Assembly: GCF_014196055.1 (NCBI RefSeq)
Contig: NZ_JACICY010000005.1
Location: 256,084 to 320,083, forward strand
Length of the DNA: 64,000 bases
Reading direction: 5' to 3'
Source: Novosphingobium hassiacum
GTDB lineage: Bacteria > Pseudomonadota > Alphaproteobacteria > Sphingomonadales > Sphingomonadaceae
Position 1 is the stretch's first letter. Each line of letters begins with the position of its first letter. The notes beneath the pieces are model-generated. The model searched no databases, had not been told where the DNA came from, and saw nothing but the letters and a program-made list of their open reading frames with translations. The position numbers and the translations under genes are program-made. Positions 34,660 through 43,824 of the stretch are shown piece after piece.

Positions 34660-37154
34660 TTAGAATTCGACGCCGAGACGTGCGTACCATTCACGTGGGC
34701 GGCTGTAGGTGCCGTAGAACTGTCCACCCGCAATCTGGGCTTGCCCGGTGACGAGATAACGCTCGTCGGTGATGTTGGTCATGCCGACGGTCAGATCCCA
34801 GTGATTGCCCGACTTGTAGGCAATGCTGCCATTGACGATGTCGGTTGCCGCACGCTGCAGCAGGAATGCCCGCTCGGTATCGTTCCACAGCGATGAGGTG
34901 TGGGTGTAGTCGGCCAGGATCACGACCTTGGCATCATCACCCAACGCAACTTCATAGCGCGGGCTGATGTTGAACTTCCACTTGGGCGTCTTGGGCAGAT
35001 CGGCACCCGGAATGACGCCCGCCTGGAACGGATTGGGCGCTACCTGCGCGCCTGCCAGCACCGAAGTGTAGTAGGCGTCGGTATAGCCGACCGAAGCGTT
35101 GATCAGGAAACCATCGGTCGGAGCAGCAACGACTTCGACTTCGAAGCCCTTGATCTTGGCGTTACCCGCGTTCTGGATGGTCGGTGAAACGCCCTGCTGG
35201 AAGTTGAGCTGGATACCCTTGTAGTCGGTGGTGAAGGCAGCCGCGTTGATCTGCAGGCGGCGGTCGAGCAGTGTCGACTTGATGCCCACTTCCCAGGTCG
35301 TCGCCTTTTCCTCGTCGAAGTCCGGCGCGGTGGGCAGCGGGTTCGACAGACGCGTGGTCCAGCCCCCCGTCTTGTAGCCCTTCGACCAGCTGGCATAGAG
35401 CATCACGTCGTCTGCCGGATGATACTGAATGCCGACCTTGGGCGAGAAGTTGCTAAACACCTTCTTCTGCGTACCGGCGATATAGTAGCGCAGTGGCTGA
35501 CCCGCATTGGGAAACCGGCGGCGAGGCGGCATGCGTCCGAGATCGGGTTGATCGAGGCGCAGGGCGGCACGCCGACCTGGTTCAAGATCTTGTAGGTCAG
35601 GCCGTTGGCATCCGACTGAAAGCCTTCGAACTCCTTGTTTTCCTTAGTATAGCGGCCACCAATGGTGATGCCGAACTGCTCGGTCGGCTTGTAATCAATC
35701 TGGCCGAAGAACGCATAGTTCTTGGTCGAGAGGTCGTTGGGACCGTCGACCTGCAGCAGGCCCTCGGCGAAGGTCACGTAGTCGTGAAGGTCGCCGGCTT
35801 CCTTGAAGAAGTATGCGCCCAGAACGTAGTTAAGCTTCTTGTCGAGCGCTGAGCCGTTCAGCTGGAGTTCCTGGCTGAACTGGTACTGGTTCATGGTGAA
35901 GCTGGTGTGCAGGAAGTTGAGCGGCGAGCCGTCAATGTCCATGCCCACATTCCAGTGGAGTTCACGATAGGCGGTGATCGACTTGATCATCATCGTATCC
36001 GACAGGTCGAATTCGATCGTGCCCGAACCGCCGTAGGATGTCAGCTTCGAGTAGTTGTTGCCGTTGGCGTAGCTGGTGTCGATGTCCTTGGTGACGAAGC
36101 GATCGTCGTAAGGCAGGCGATTGTTGTTCGGATTGGCATCGACGTTCACACCAAACACGGTCGGGTTGTCGAAGATCGAATTCAGGCCGCCGATACCGCC
36201 GATGTAGGCGAACGAAGGCGGGCCGCCTCCGCAGGCGTCGGAAACGATGCCCTGGATCGCGCAATTGTACGTACCTGCAAAGACGGCAGGCGTCGTGCGG
36301 ATCAGGCGGTTGGCAAGCTGTGACTGATCCACTTTCATGTAATCGCCCGAGAGCGTTACACGGAAGTTCGAGCTATTGTCATAGCGCAGCTTGCCGCGCA
36401 GGTTCCACGAGTCATCGCCACCCTCGGTGCCGTAACCGATGTTGTCATAACCGGCGGCTTTGTAGTTGGTGATCGGGGTCGAATCGAAGTTCGACGCGCC
36501 TGGGAACGGGATGCGCTTGACGTAGCCGCCGCGGTTCTTAGTCGCGAAGCTGACCGATGCAGCAAGTCCGTCGGTCAGAGGAATATCTGCAGTGCCGCGC
36601 GTCTGGAGCAGGCCGAAGCGACCAGTCGTAACGTCACCCTTGAAGCGGAATTCGTCGCCCGGATCGTGCGTGACGATCGAGATCGCGCCGCCGATGGTGT
36701 TGCGCCCGAACAGCGTACCCTGCGGCCCTTTGAGAACTTCGATACGCTCAACGTCAGGCAGATCCTGGTTCGCGCCGACCGAGCGGGCGAGATACACGCC
36801 ATCGAGGTACACGCCGACGCCCGGATCGATGTTGAAGGCAAAGTCGTTGGCACCAATGCCGCGGATATAGGCCGAGAGCACCGCGCTCGAGCCTGAGAAT
36901 GGCGTGCCCGCGTCAAGCGTCACGTTCGGCGAAATGTTGGACAGTGACGCGACGCTGCTGACCGCGCGTTCCTGCAGCGAATCCGCGCTGAACGCGGAGA
37001 TTGCGATAGGAACGTCCTGGACGTTTTCAGCCCGCTTCTGTGCGGTGACGACGATCTCAGCGATCCCGCCCGTAGGCGCTGCTGCGTCTTGTGCGTAGGC
37101 CGGCATGGTAATTGCCACGGCCATTGCTGCAACGGAAACCGATGCAAATTTCAT
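34660..37154 (-). pseudogene. TonB-dependent outer-membrane receptor, frameshifted
   Basis: N-terminal part (37154 to about 35510) holds a signal peptide ending AYAQD, TonB box IAEIVVTAQKR, the plug segment ENVQDVPIAISAFS and barrel strands; the C-terminal part (about 35510 to 34660) continues in another frame from the same point and ends in the aromatic residue EF typical of an outer-membrane barrel. The shift lies at a GGG run (35509-35511 on the plus strand); inserting one base restores FPNAGQPLRYY. All other strands are intact, so this is a recent mutation or a sequencing error. If intact, the ~830-residue receptor would import the pathway substrate. It belongs to the sphingomonad receptor class often linked to aromatic catabolism. 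Confidence 0.85.
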
Positions 37155-37188
37155 GGTCTTCCTCTCCCTGTTTTACACTTGTCGTCGT

Positions 37189-37210
37189 CGGACCATTGAT
37201 TGGCGGTCCG
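37189..37210 (-). promoter_or_regulatory. inverted repeat in the TonB receptor promoter region
   Basis: CGGACC, ten bases, GGTCCG, 35 bases from the receptor ATG. It could be the site of the neighbouring AraC regulator or a leader hairpin. The match is a simple palindrome, so confidence is low. Confidence 0.3.
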
Positions 37211-37271
37211 CTATTGTTGGTACACCCTACCTGCGCCGCTACCGCCGCGCTTGCACTGGCGCGCAATGCAA

Positions 37272-38225
37272 TCAGGACTCGTGCGCAAATTTCGGCCCAC
37301 GCCCCATCCGCCAGTCACGCGGCGCGGCACCGAACTGCTGGCGGAAGCATCGCGTAAAATAGGCGCTGTCGTTGAAGCCGAGCTCGAACGCGATCTCGGT
37401 GATGCTGGCGTCGGGCCGCGCGACGAGCCGGTCTGCAGCGCGCCGCAGCCGCTGTTCAAGGATATGCGCAGTGGGCGTAGTACCGATAGCAGCGAACACG
37501 TTCTGGACGGTGCGGACCGATATGTTGCAGGCATCCGCAATCGACGCCGTGCGCAAGGCAGGGTCTTCGAGGTCTGCCGAAATCATGGCGAGCACCCGCC
37601 GACGCAAATCCGCTTCGCCGACTTCAGCTGTCGGTCTTTGTGCGCCGCGCATTGCCAATGCTGCAAGGTCGTAGAACACGGTGTTGACCCCGGTTTCCCA
37701 TTCACTGTCTTCGGACGCACGCTCGCCCTGCTGCCAAAGCGAGAGCAGGAAATCATGGAACACGCGGCCACCTGGCGTCGCTCCGCACATGCGCTGCAGC
37801 AAGGCATCGTCCACGCCGGGAAAGCGTTCGACCAGTGGCGCGCGCGGGAATTCGACCACGAGCATTTCGTGCCCGGTCAGATTCATCGAATAGGGCAGAT
37901 GGGGGCTGGCGATAACGAAGTCGCCCGGCTCGAGCGAGCATTCGTTGTTGCGCTGTTTGTGCACGCTTGTGCCCCGACATTGCAGATGCAGGATCAGGCG
38001 TTCGTTGTCATGCGCGATCGGGGTGCGCCCGACCGCAGATCGGGTGGAATCGGCGCGGATCATATCGAGCTCGCCGACGCGCCACGTCAACATCCGCCCG
38101 GTGAAATCGTCGCCCGGTACATTGATGAACGTGCCCGCAAAAACGCGGTCAGCAAGCTCGTTCCAGTAGCGCGCCCGGTTCGGCGGAGTAACGTCGTCGG
38201 TGTAGAACCTGTGAAGTTCACCCAT
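37272..38225 (-). CDS. AraC family transcriptional regulator
   Basis: 317 residues. The N-terminal half is an AraC-binding-like sensor of the type seen in FeaR/PobR-like regulators of aromatic catabolism (GDFVIASPHLPYSMNL). The C-terminal double helix-turn-helix has IADACNISVRTVQNVFAAIG and ITEIAFELGFNDSAYFTRCFRQQFG. It is likely the activator of the neighbouring TonB receptor, cupin and Rieske operon. It starts 15 bases after the MFS stop, so it may be on the same message. Confidence 0.88.
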   Translation of the reverse strand: MGELHRFYTDDVTPPNRARYWNELADRVFAGTFINVPGDDFTGRMLTWRVGELDMIRADSTRSAVGRTPIAHDNERLILHLQCRGTSVHKQRNNECSLEPGDFVIASPHLPYSMNLTGHEMLVVEFPRAPLVERFPGVDDALLQRMCGATPGGRVFHDFLLSLWQQGERASEDSEWETGVNTVFYDLAALAMRGAQRPTAEVGEADLRRRVLAMISADLEDPALRTASIADACNISVRTVQNVFAAIGTTPTAHILEQRLRRAADRLVARPDASITEIAFELGFNDSAYFTRCFRQQFGAAPRDWRMGRGPKFAHES

Positions 38226-38240
38226 CGTTTGTCTCCCGTT

Positions 38241-39521
38241 TCAGAATCCGGCTGCAGGGACGAGTGCCTCGCGCCGGGCAACGATGCGCGGCGCGGATTC
38301 GATCAACCCGAGCGCACAGATACCCGCAGCAATCGTGCACCCGAGCATGAGCCAAAGCGGCGCGGTCAAGCCGTAGGCATCGGCCAGCGTGCCAGCAAAG
38401 AACGGGCTGAGCACGCCGCCAAGCACTTCGCCCGTACCCATGACCACGCCGGTGAGTGTTGCGGTCAGCCGCGGATCGACGGATTCCGCAGGGATGGTCG
38501 CCATGAACATCGGGAACAGGCCGTTCAGCCCCCAGCCAAGGAAGAACACCCCAGCCAGAACGACAGCCGACCCTTGATAATAGATGGCTGAGAGCGGCAG
38601 GATGACGCCGAGGAACGAGAAGAAGATCATCACCGGTCGTCGCCCGATTGCGTCGGAAATCGCGGGAACCACGAAGCTGCCGATGCCGGCCGAAACGCCG
38701 AGCGTTGCCATCAACCAGCTCATCGTCTCGGGACTGAAGCCGCGCGCCTTGGTCAGGTAGAGCGGCATGAATGCCCAACATACGACGAGATATGACACGA
38801 GCAGGATCGAGATCAGCGCGCAGAGGATGACATTGCGATGGGCGAATGCCTCACGCAGGGTAACCTTGGGATGCGCGTGGTTCTCCACCTCGACCGGCGG
38901 TTCGCGCAAGGTGAACCAGATCAGCGCAGCGGTAACCAGACCGGGTACGGCTGCAAGGTAGAACCCGGTACGCCATCCCGAAGCTACGGCGACGGGCACC
39001 AGCAGCAGCGGGGCAAGGCCGGATCCGAGCAGGTTCGACCCCAGGTTCTGCGCCACGCCCATCGCCATGCCGCGACGTTCCGGCGCGACTTCGGCCACGA
39101 TCATCGAATGGCTGACCGGCATCACCCCGCCCTCTGCCGCACCCATCAGCAGACGCGCGCCGAGCAGCATCAGGAATGACGATGCAAGACCCGAGATCAG
39201 CGAGCACAGGCAGAACGCGATCGTGGCGATCACGATCACCGGCTTGCGCGAACCCAGCTTGTCCGAAATGCGGCCGACCGCCAGACCCGACAACGCCCAG
39301 GTCAGCGACAACGCCGAACTGAACATGCCGACTTGCGTGTTCGAAAGCTGCAGGTCCGATTGGACGAACGGCATCAGGAAGTTGAGCGCGTTGCGATCGA
39401 AGAACAGGATGCCGAAGTTGAGGCTGAGCAGCCCGACCACCCAGGCCTGATAGCCGCCGCTCTTGCGTTGTGTACCCGGCATCGCCTCTGTTCCCTCAAT
39501 GTTGTGGTCGACCCGGCTCAT
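38241..39521 (-). CDS. MFS transporter
   Basis: 426 residues with 12 predicted membrane segments. The first helix region ends FDRNALNFLMPF, followed by GLAVGRISDKLGSRKPV, the loop 2-3 signature of the major facilitator superfamily (anion:cation symporter type, similar to aromatic-acid and ExuT permeases). The ATG at 39521 overlaps the VOC stop (ATGA), which selects this start over an ATG at 39482. It probably brings an aromatic acid or ketone through the inner membrane. Confidence 0.88.
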   Translation of the reverse strand: MSRVDHNIEGTEAMPGTQRKSGGYQAWVVGLLSLNFGILFFDRNALNFLMPFVQSDLQLSNTQVGMFSSALSLTWALSGLAVGRISDKLGSRKPVIVIATIAFCLCSLISGLASSFLMLLGARLLMGAAEGGVMPVSHSMIVAEVAPERRGMAMGVAQNLGSNLLGSGLAPLLLVPVAVASGWRTGFYLAAVPGLVTAALIWFTLREPPVEVENHAHPKVTLREAFAHRNVILCALISILLVSYLVVCWAFMPLYLTKARGFSPETMSWLMATLGVSAGIGSFVVPAISDAIGRRPVMIFFSFLGVILPLSAIYYQGSAVVLAGVFFLGWGLNGLFPMFMATIPAESVDPRLTATLTGVVMGTGEVLGGVLSPFFAGTLADAYGLTAPLWLMLGCTIAAGICALGLIESAPRIVARREALVPAAGF

Positions 39522-40063
39522 GCGAATGGGCGGACAGGATCAGACCCATCCCAACCCTGCGCCGCCTGCCACATGGCCGTGAAATGCGTGTCCATCCCCG
39601 CTGTCGCCGGTATCAGCTCGAGGAAGCCCGGTGCTGCCATGTTGCCACCCTCAAGATAGGCGACGCTGCCCCCTGTCGGCACGGCCGCCTTGAACGCGAG
39701 CGCGTATCCCCGCGCTACGTAGTCCGCCATTTCGGCATCAACGTCCTCGCAAGCGACTCCGAAATGGTGGAAGCCGTATCCCCGCTCGCCAATGGTCTCG
39801 CGGTATACCGACGGGTTTTCGTCGAGAGGCTGGATCAGTTCGATCTGCATGTGGCCAACGAAGCCCATTGCGATGGCAACGTCTGCAGTCGATTGCGCTC
39901 CTCGATAAGTCTGTCCGTCGCTAAGAAAATGGTCCAGCAGGAAGAACGGCCCGGCGGCACAATCGCGCTGGAAGTGCGCGATCGAGGCGCGGACATCCTC
40001 GACCACGAACGCGGTCTGGATCACGCCACCGATCGCCTGGCCGAAGCCGAGCATTCGTCCCAT
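39518..40063 (-). CDS. VOC family (glyoxalase/dioxygenase-like) protein
   Basis: 181 residues. It contains the vicinal-oxygen-chelate pattern VIQTAFVVEDVRASIAHF, HMQIELIQP, GYGFHHFGVACEDVDA and PGFLELIP, two beta-alpha-beta-beta-beta modules. Members bind a divalent metal and include dioxygenases, glyoxalases and epimerases. Metal ligands (His in HMQ and HHF, Glu in LEL) are present. It is translationally coupled to the MFS gene. The reaction is not deducible. Confidence 0.85.
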   Translation of the reverse strand: MGRMLGFGQAIGGVIQTAFVVEDVRASIAHFQRDCAAGPFFLLDHFLSDGQTYRGAQSTADVAIAMGFVGHMQIELIQPLDENPSVYRETIGERGYGFHHFGVACEDVDAEMADYVARGYALAFKAAVPTGGSVAYLEGGNMAAPGFLELIPATAGMDTHFTAMWQAAQGWDGSDPVRPFA

Positions 40064-40121
40064 CAGTCTTCCTCTCCTGCATCCCGATCGCTTGCGGACC
40101 GGTGATGCTTTGGCCTGTACG

Positions 40122-41135
40122 TCAGATTTCGATCACGACTTTTCCAAACAGGGCTGCCGATGACTGATAGCGATAAGCGTCCATCGCCTGTTCGATGCCG
40201 AACGTGCGGTCGACGATCGGCTTGATCGCATGGCTATCGACAAAATCGTTGAGGCGCTGCGCCATGCCCTTCGAACCAACGAAGATTCCGCGCAGTGTCG
40301 CGCCCTTGAACATCATGCCGTGCGGGCTGGTGTCACCCTCTCGCGTAAGCACGCCGATCAGCGCGATCTCGCCGGCATAGCCGACCGCAGCGATGCTCTG
40401 TTTAAGCGTCCCTGCCCCGCCTACTTCGACGACGTGGTCCACCCCACCACCGGCAAGACGGGCAGCCTCGGCACCCCATTCGGGCGTCGTGCGATAATTG
40501 ATCACGTGGTCGGCGCCGAGCGCCTTGACCCGCGCGAGCTTTTCATCCGACGATGATGTGGCGATGACCCGGGCCCCTGCTGCCTTGGCGATCTGCAGAG
40601 CAAGCAGTGAAACGCCGCCGGTGCCAAGGACCAGCACGCTTTCGCCAGCGGCGACCGGGTGCGGGCCTTCCATCAGCGCATTCCATGCAGTCACCCCGGC
40701 ACATGGCAGGCAGGCAGCCTGAGCATAATCGAGGCTGCTCGCCAGTGGGACGACGCCATGGGCGGGCAGAACCACATAGTCCTGCAACATTCCTGCTGCC
40801 GGCGGCGCGCCGAGCGCGGGGCCAGCACCGGGATTCGGTGGGCCGTCCGCCCAGTTCTGAAAGAACGTGCCGGCAACCCTGTCACCGACGGAAAGTGCGG
40901 TGACGCCCTGCCCCAAGGCAACGATTTCACCCGCACCGTCGGACAGTGGCACGATGTCCTGCTGCACGACGCCGCCCATATACAGGCCGAGCGGAATGAT
41001 CTGATCACGGAAGTTGAGCGAGCAGGCGCGAACCCGTACCAGCACTTCGCCGGGCCCCGCTTCGGGCATGGGCGCGTCGACCAGACGCAGATCGTCCAGC
41101 GATGTCGAACCTGCCGGAACCAGCCACTGCCGCAT
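40122..41135 (-). CDS. zinc-less medium-chain dehydrogenase/quinone oxidoreductase-like protein
   Basis: 337 residues from the ATG at 41135 (caggga upstream). ACSLNFRDQIIPLG takes the place of the zinc Cys block of alcohol dehydrogenases, so the catalytic zinc is missing, as in quinone oxidoreductases. The Rossmann motif LGTGGVSLLALQIAKAAGARVIAT and DHVVEVGGAGT are intact. It would reduce an enone or ketone with NAD(P)H. It opens the minus-strand cluster that runs to the TonB receptor, 84 bases from the IclR gene end, with a palindrome in between. Confidence 0.85.
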   Translation of the reverse strand: MRQWLVPAGSTSLDDLRLVDAPMPEAGPGEVLVRVRACSLNFRDQIIPLGLYMGGVVQQDIVPLSDGAGEIVALGQGVTALSVGDRVAGTFFQNWADGPPNPGAGPALGAPPAAGMLQDYVVLPAHGVVPLASSLDYAQAACLPCAGVTAWNALMEGPHPVAAGESVLVLGTGGVSLLALQIAKAAGARVIATSSSDEKLARVKALGADHVINYRTTPEWGAEAARLAGGGVDHVVEVGGAGTLKQSIAAVGYAGEIALIGVLTREGDTSPHGMMFKGATLRGIFVGSKGMAQRLNDFVDSHAIKPIVDRTFGIEQAMDAYRYQSSAALFGKVVIEI

Positions 41136-41203
41136 TTTTGTTATCTCCCTGAACAATACCATTGCCGATTATCGCGCCGGTATTAATGAGCAAGGCAAAC
41201 GAA

Positions 41204-41218
41204 TTTCACCCAGTGAAA
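41204..41218 (-). promoter_or_regulatory. palindrome before the zinc-less reductase gene, candidate IclR operator
   Basis: TTTCAC, three bases, GTGAAA: perfect 6-bp inverted repeat 69 bases upstream of the reductase start and touching the IclR stop. TTTCAC also occurs in the second candidate site at 42047-42067. Confidence 0.4.
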
Positions 41219-41219
41219 G

Positions 41220-42020
41220 TTAATTCGGATTGATCTCGAGCGCTTTGCCGATTGCGCGGGCAGTCGCCTTCAATGCATCGAGATGGCGCTGGATGACCGC
41301 GTCATCGGCGCCGCGCCTTCCGGGCCACGTCACGTTGATCGTCGCGATCGGCGCGCCAGCTACGACGATCGGTACGGCCATCGACCTCCGCCCGTCGCGC
41401 AGGACCAGTTGCTTCGACCGGTCGGGCCAGGGATGCTGCGGATCGCGTGTGGCGTAGCCGCGCTGCCGCACCTGCTGAAGGATGTGGCGCAGTTCGGCGT
41501 CGCTGCTTTGCGCGCTGTTGCGCGGGCGCAACCGCTCGATGATCGCATCGCGCTCGGCATCGCCGCACGCCGCAAGATAGGCGCGCCCGGTGGCGGTATG
41601 AATATACGACAACTTGACCCCAACCGGACCGAGGATCGCCGAATCCAGCTTGAACAACGGGCTGTTGGTCTCGATGATCTCCATATGGTCGAGCCGCGGG
41701 GCGGCCAGGACCGAGGGCCAAGCCACACGGGTCGAGAGCGCTTTCATGTGCGGCGAGGCGACTTCGGCAATGTGCGACGATGACGTCACCGACACCCGCT
41801 CCATGCTGTCGACATGCGGCAGATAGGCGCCGTCGGCGAGGCGCTGCCACACCAGACCCTTCTGCCCTAGCGTGACCAGCATCCGCAGCAAGGTGGCCTT
41901 GGGCAACGCCGTAGCGAGATGCAGTTCATGTAGACTGGCCGCCTTGCGGGTCTGCACTTCAACGAGAACGTCCAGCCCCCGTTCGAGCGCGCGCACAGTC
42001 TTGACCTTGCGTTCCAGCAT
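41220..42020 (-). CDS. IclR family transcriptional regulator
   Basis: 266 residues from the ATG at 42020 (a gaggggc site precedes it; 42041 is in frame). The winged helix-turn-helix reads SLHELHLATALPKATLLRML. The C-terminal ligand domain carries VAWPSVLAAPRLDHMEIIE and ATGRAYLAACGDAERD. It is divergent from the carboxylase operon starting at 42135, with an imperfect palindrome between, so it probably controls that operon and perhaps the minus-strand cluster. IclR-type regulators of aromatic degradation (PcaU, PobR) act in this way. Confidence 0.9.
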   Translation of the reverse strand: MLERKVKTVRALERGLDVLVEVQTRKAASLHELHLATALPKATLLRMLVTLGQKGLVWQRLADGAYLPHVDSMERVSVTSSSHIAEVASPHMKALSTRVAWPSVLAAPRLDHMEIIETNSPLFKLDSAILGPVGVKLSYIHTATGRAYLAACGDAERDAIIERLRPRNSAQSSDAELRHILQQVRQRGYATRDPQHPWPDRSKQLVLRDGRRSMAVPIVVAGAPIATINVTWPGRRGADDAVIQRHLDALKATARAIGKALEINPN

Positions 42021-42046
42021 CACCCGCCCCTCATGCGCCATTGATG

Positions 42047-42067
42047 GCGTTTCACCTTATGGAACGC
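42047..42067 (+). promoter_or_regulatory. inverted repeat between IclR gene and carboxylase operon
   Basis: GCGTTTC, seven bases, GGAACGC: one mismatch in seven positions. It lies 27 bases before the IclR start and 68 before the UPF0261 start, ideally placed to control both. Shares the TTTCAC half-site with 41204-41218. Confidence 0.45.
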
Positions 42068-42134
42068 AAAATCACCAAAGGCAGGTGCAAAGTCAATCGC
42101 GCTGACGCAGCCTAAGGGGACGGAGAGGGAAACC

Positions 42135-43370
42135 ATGACTGACGAGCTGCCGAAAGACAGGCCAAGCGTGCTGTTCATTTGCACGCAGGACACCAAGGAA
42201 GAAGAGGCGCGCTTTACGCGGGCCGCTCTTGAAGCTGCGGGCGTGAACGTGGTGCACCTTGACCCCAGCGTGCGCCGGAGCGTCGGTGGTGCCGAGATAT
42301 CTCCCGAGGTGGTTGCGCAGTTCGCCGGCACGACGATCGAGGAAATCCGCGCGCTCGGCCACGAAGGCAAATGCCAGGAAGCAATGATCCGCGGCGCAAT
42401 CGCTGCGGCTCACGCATGGGACGCCGATGCGCCGCTCTCGGGCATCCTTGCGGTCGGCGGATCGATGGGATCGGCGCTTGCCGGCGCGCTGATGCAAAGC
42501 TTCCCTTACGGCCTGCCCAAGCTGATCGTATCGACCATGGCGTCGGGTTTCACCAAGCCGTACATGGGCGTCAAGGACATCGCGATGATGAACGCGGTGA
42601 CCGATATCTCGGGCATCAACACAATCAGCCGCGACGTATTCCGCAATGCCGCCAATGCAGTAGCGGGAATGGCCAATGGATACGATCCCGATACCGGCCC
42701 GATCAAGCCGCTGGTGCTGATCACGACGCTCGGCACGACCGAAGCCAGCGTGAAGCGTATCCGTCAGTCGCTCGAAGCCGATGGTTGCGAGGTGATGGTG
42801 TTCCATTCCTCTGGCGCGGGTGGGCCGACGCTCGACGCGCTGGCAATCGACAAGGATGTGGCGCTTGTGCTCGACCTGTCGCCGACAGAGATCATCGATC
42901 ACCTGTTTGGCGGGCTGGCGGATGCCGGACCCGATCGCGGGCGTCCGGCGCTGCGCAAGGGCATTCCAACGATCATCGCATCGGGCAACGCCGACTTCAT
43001 CATCGGAGGTCCGTTGGCATCGTCGGAAGTGCAGTTCCCTGGACGGCGCTATCATGAGCACAACCCGCAACTGACCGCAGTACGCACCAAGTCCGCCGAT
43101 CTCGAAAAGCTGGCCGATCACCTTGCCGCCAATGTGCGGGATGCCAAAGGGCCGGTGCGCGTGTTCACGCCGCTTCGCGGCTTCTCGAGCCACGACAGCG
43201 CGGCGGGGCACTTGTTCGACCTGTCGGTGCCGGGGCCCTTCGCCGAATATCTGCGCAAGGTGATGCCGGACCACGTGCCGGTTACCGCCGTGGATTGCCA
43301 CTTCAACGACGAAGCTTTCTCCGATGCGGTGACCGCAGCAGCGCGAGAAATGCTGGCTGCAAAGGCCTGA
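42135..43370 (+). CDS. UPF0261/Tm-1-like ATP-binding domain protein
   Basis: 411 residues. The N-terminal domain SVLFICTQDTKEEEARFTRAAL...GVNVVHLDPSVR and glycine-rich GGSMGSALAGALM followed by LPKLIVSTMASGFTKPYMGVKDIAMM identify UPF0261/Tm-1-like proteins, a family that in plants confers resistance to tobamovirus by binding a viral replicase with ATP and whose bacterial function is unknown. GASG-type loop HSSGAGGPTLDAL and PTIIASGNADFIIGG are also conserved. First gene of a five-gene overlapping operon with a biotin carboxylase. It may act on the same substrate, possibly in carbon-carbon cleavage or activation; this is inference. Confidence 0.85.
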   Translation: MTDELPKDRPSVLFICTQDTKEEEARFTRAALEAAGVNVVHLDPSVRRSVGGAEISPEVVAQFAGTTIEEIRALGHEGKCQEAMIRGAIAAAHAWDADAPLSGILAVGGSMGSALAGALMQSFPYGLPKLIVSTMASGFTKPYMGVKDIAMMNAVTDISGINTISRDVFRNAANAVAGMANGYDPDTGPIKPLVLITTLGTTEASVKRIRQSLEADGCEVMVFHSSGAGGPTLDALAIDKDVALVLDLSPTEIIDHLFGGLADAGPDRGRPALRKGIPTIIASGNADFIIGGPLASSEVQFPGRRYHEHNPQLTAVRTKSADLEKLADHLAANVRDAKGPVRVFTPLRGFSSHDSAAGHLFDLSVPGPFAEYLRKVMPDHVPVTAVDCHFNDEAFSDAVTAAAREMLAAKA

Positions 43371-43377
43371 CTGCCAG

Positions 43378-43824
43378 ATGTCCGACGACCTGCCCCTCAC
43401 TGCCGAAGACGTCGCCGAGATTGCAGCGATTCTTGAGCACTCCGGTTTCCGCGAACTCGACCTGTCCACACGCCGCTTCCGCCTGCGCGTGGCCAAAGGT
43501 GACGGCGCCCAAGATGGACTGACGCAGGAATGGCAATGGGCTGGAGCGTCGGGCGAAATTGCTGCGGATGTTGCAGGCGTGCAGGCCGATCCTGCGGCAA
43601 TCTGTTCACCGTTGCCGGGTACGTTCTATCGTTCGCCACAGCCCGGCGCCCCACCGTTCGTGAACGCTGGTGACACGGTAGGGGAGGAAACCGTCATCGG
43701 CATCATCGAGACGATGAAGCTGATGAACCCGGTCCATGCCGGGCGAAGCGGCACGATCGCGGAAATCTTCATCACCGACGGGACGCTGGTCACCAAGGGG
43801 CAGGCGCTGGTGCGGCTCGCATGA
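43378..43824 (+). CDS. biotin carboxyl carrier protein (AccB-like)
   Basis: 148 residues. The C-terminal biotinyl domain holds the lysine in ETMKLMNPV (Lys114); the thumb-like segment LPGTFYRSPQPGAPPFVNAGD is that of AccB. An N-terminal helical region of about 70 residues precedes it. It carries the carboxyl group between the biotin carboxylase (next gene, 4-base overlap) and the carboxyltransferase. It is not the housekeeping AccB by position, since its neighbours are not fatty-acid genes. Confidence 0.9.
   Translation: MSDDLPLTAEDVAEIAAILEHSGFRELDLSTRRFRLRVAKGDGAQDGLTQEWQWAGASGEIAADVAGVQADPAAICSPLPGTFYRSPQPGAPPFVNAGDTVGEETVIGIIETMKLMNPVHAGRSGTIAEIFITDGTLVTKGQALVRLA

Noticed and set aside
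42093..43496. 467-codon minus-strand frame opposite UPF0261
   Set aside because: UPF0261 motifs are intact on the plus strand and the operon is tightly overlapping; the reverse frame has no recognisable motif.
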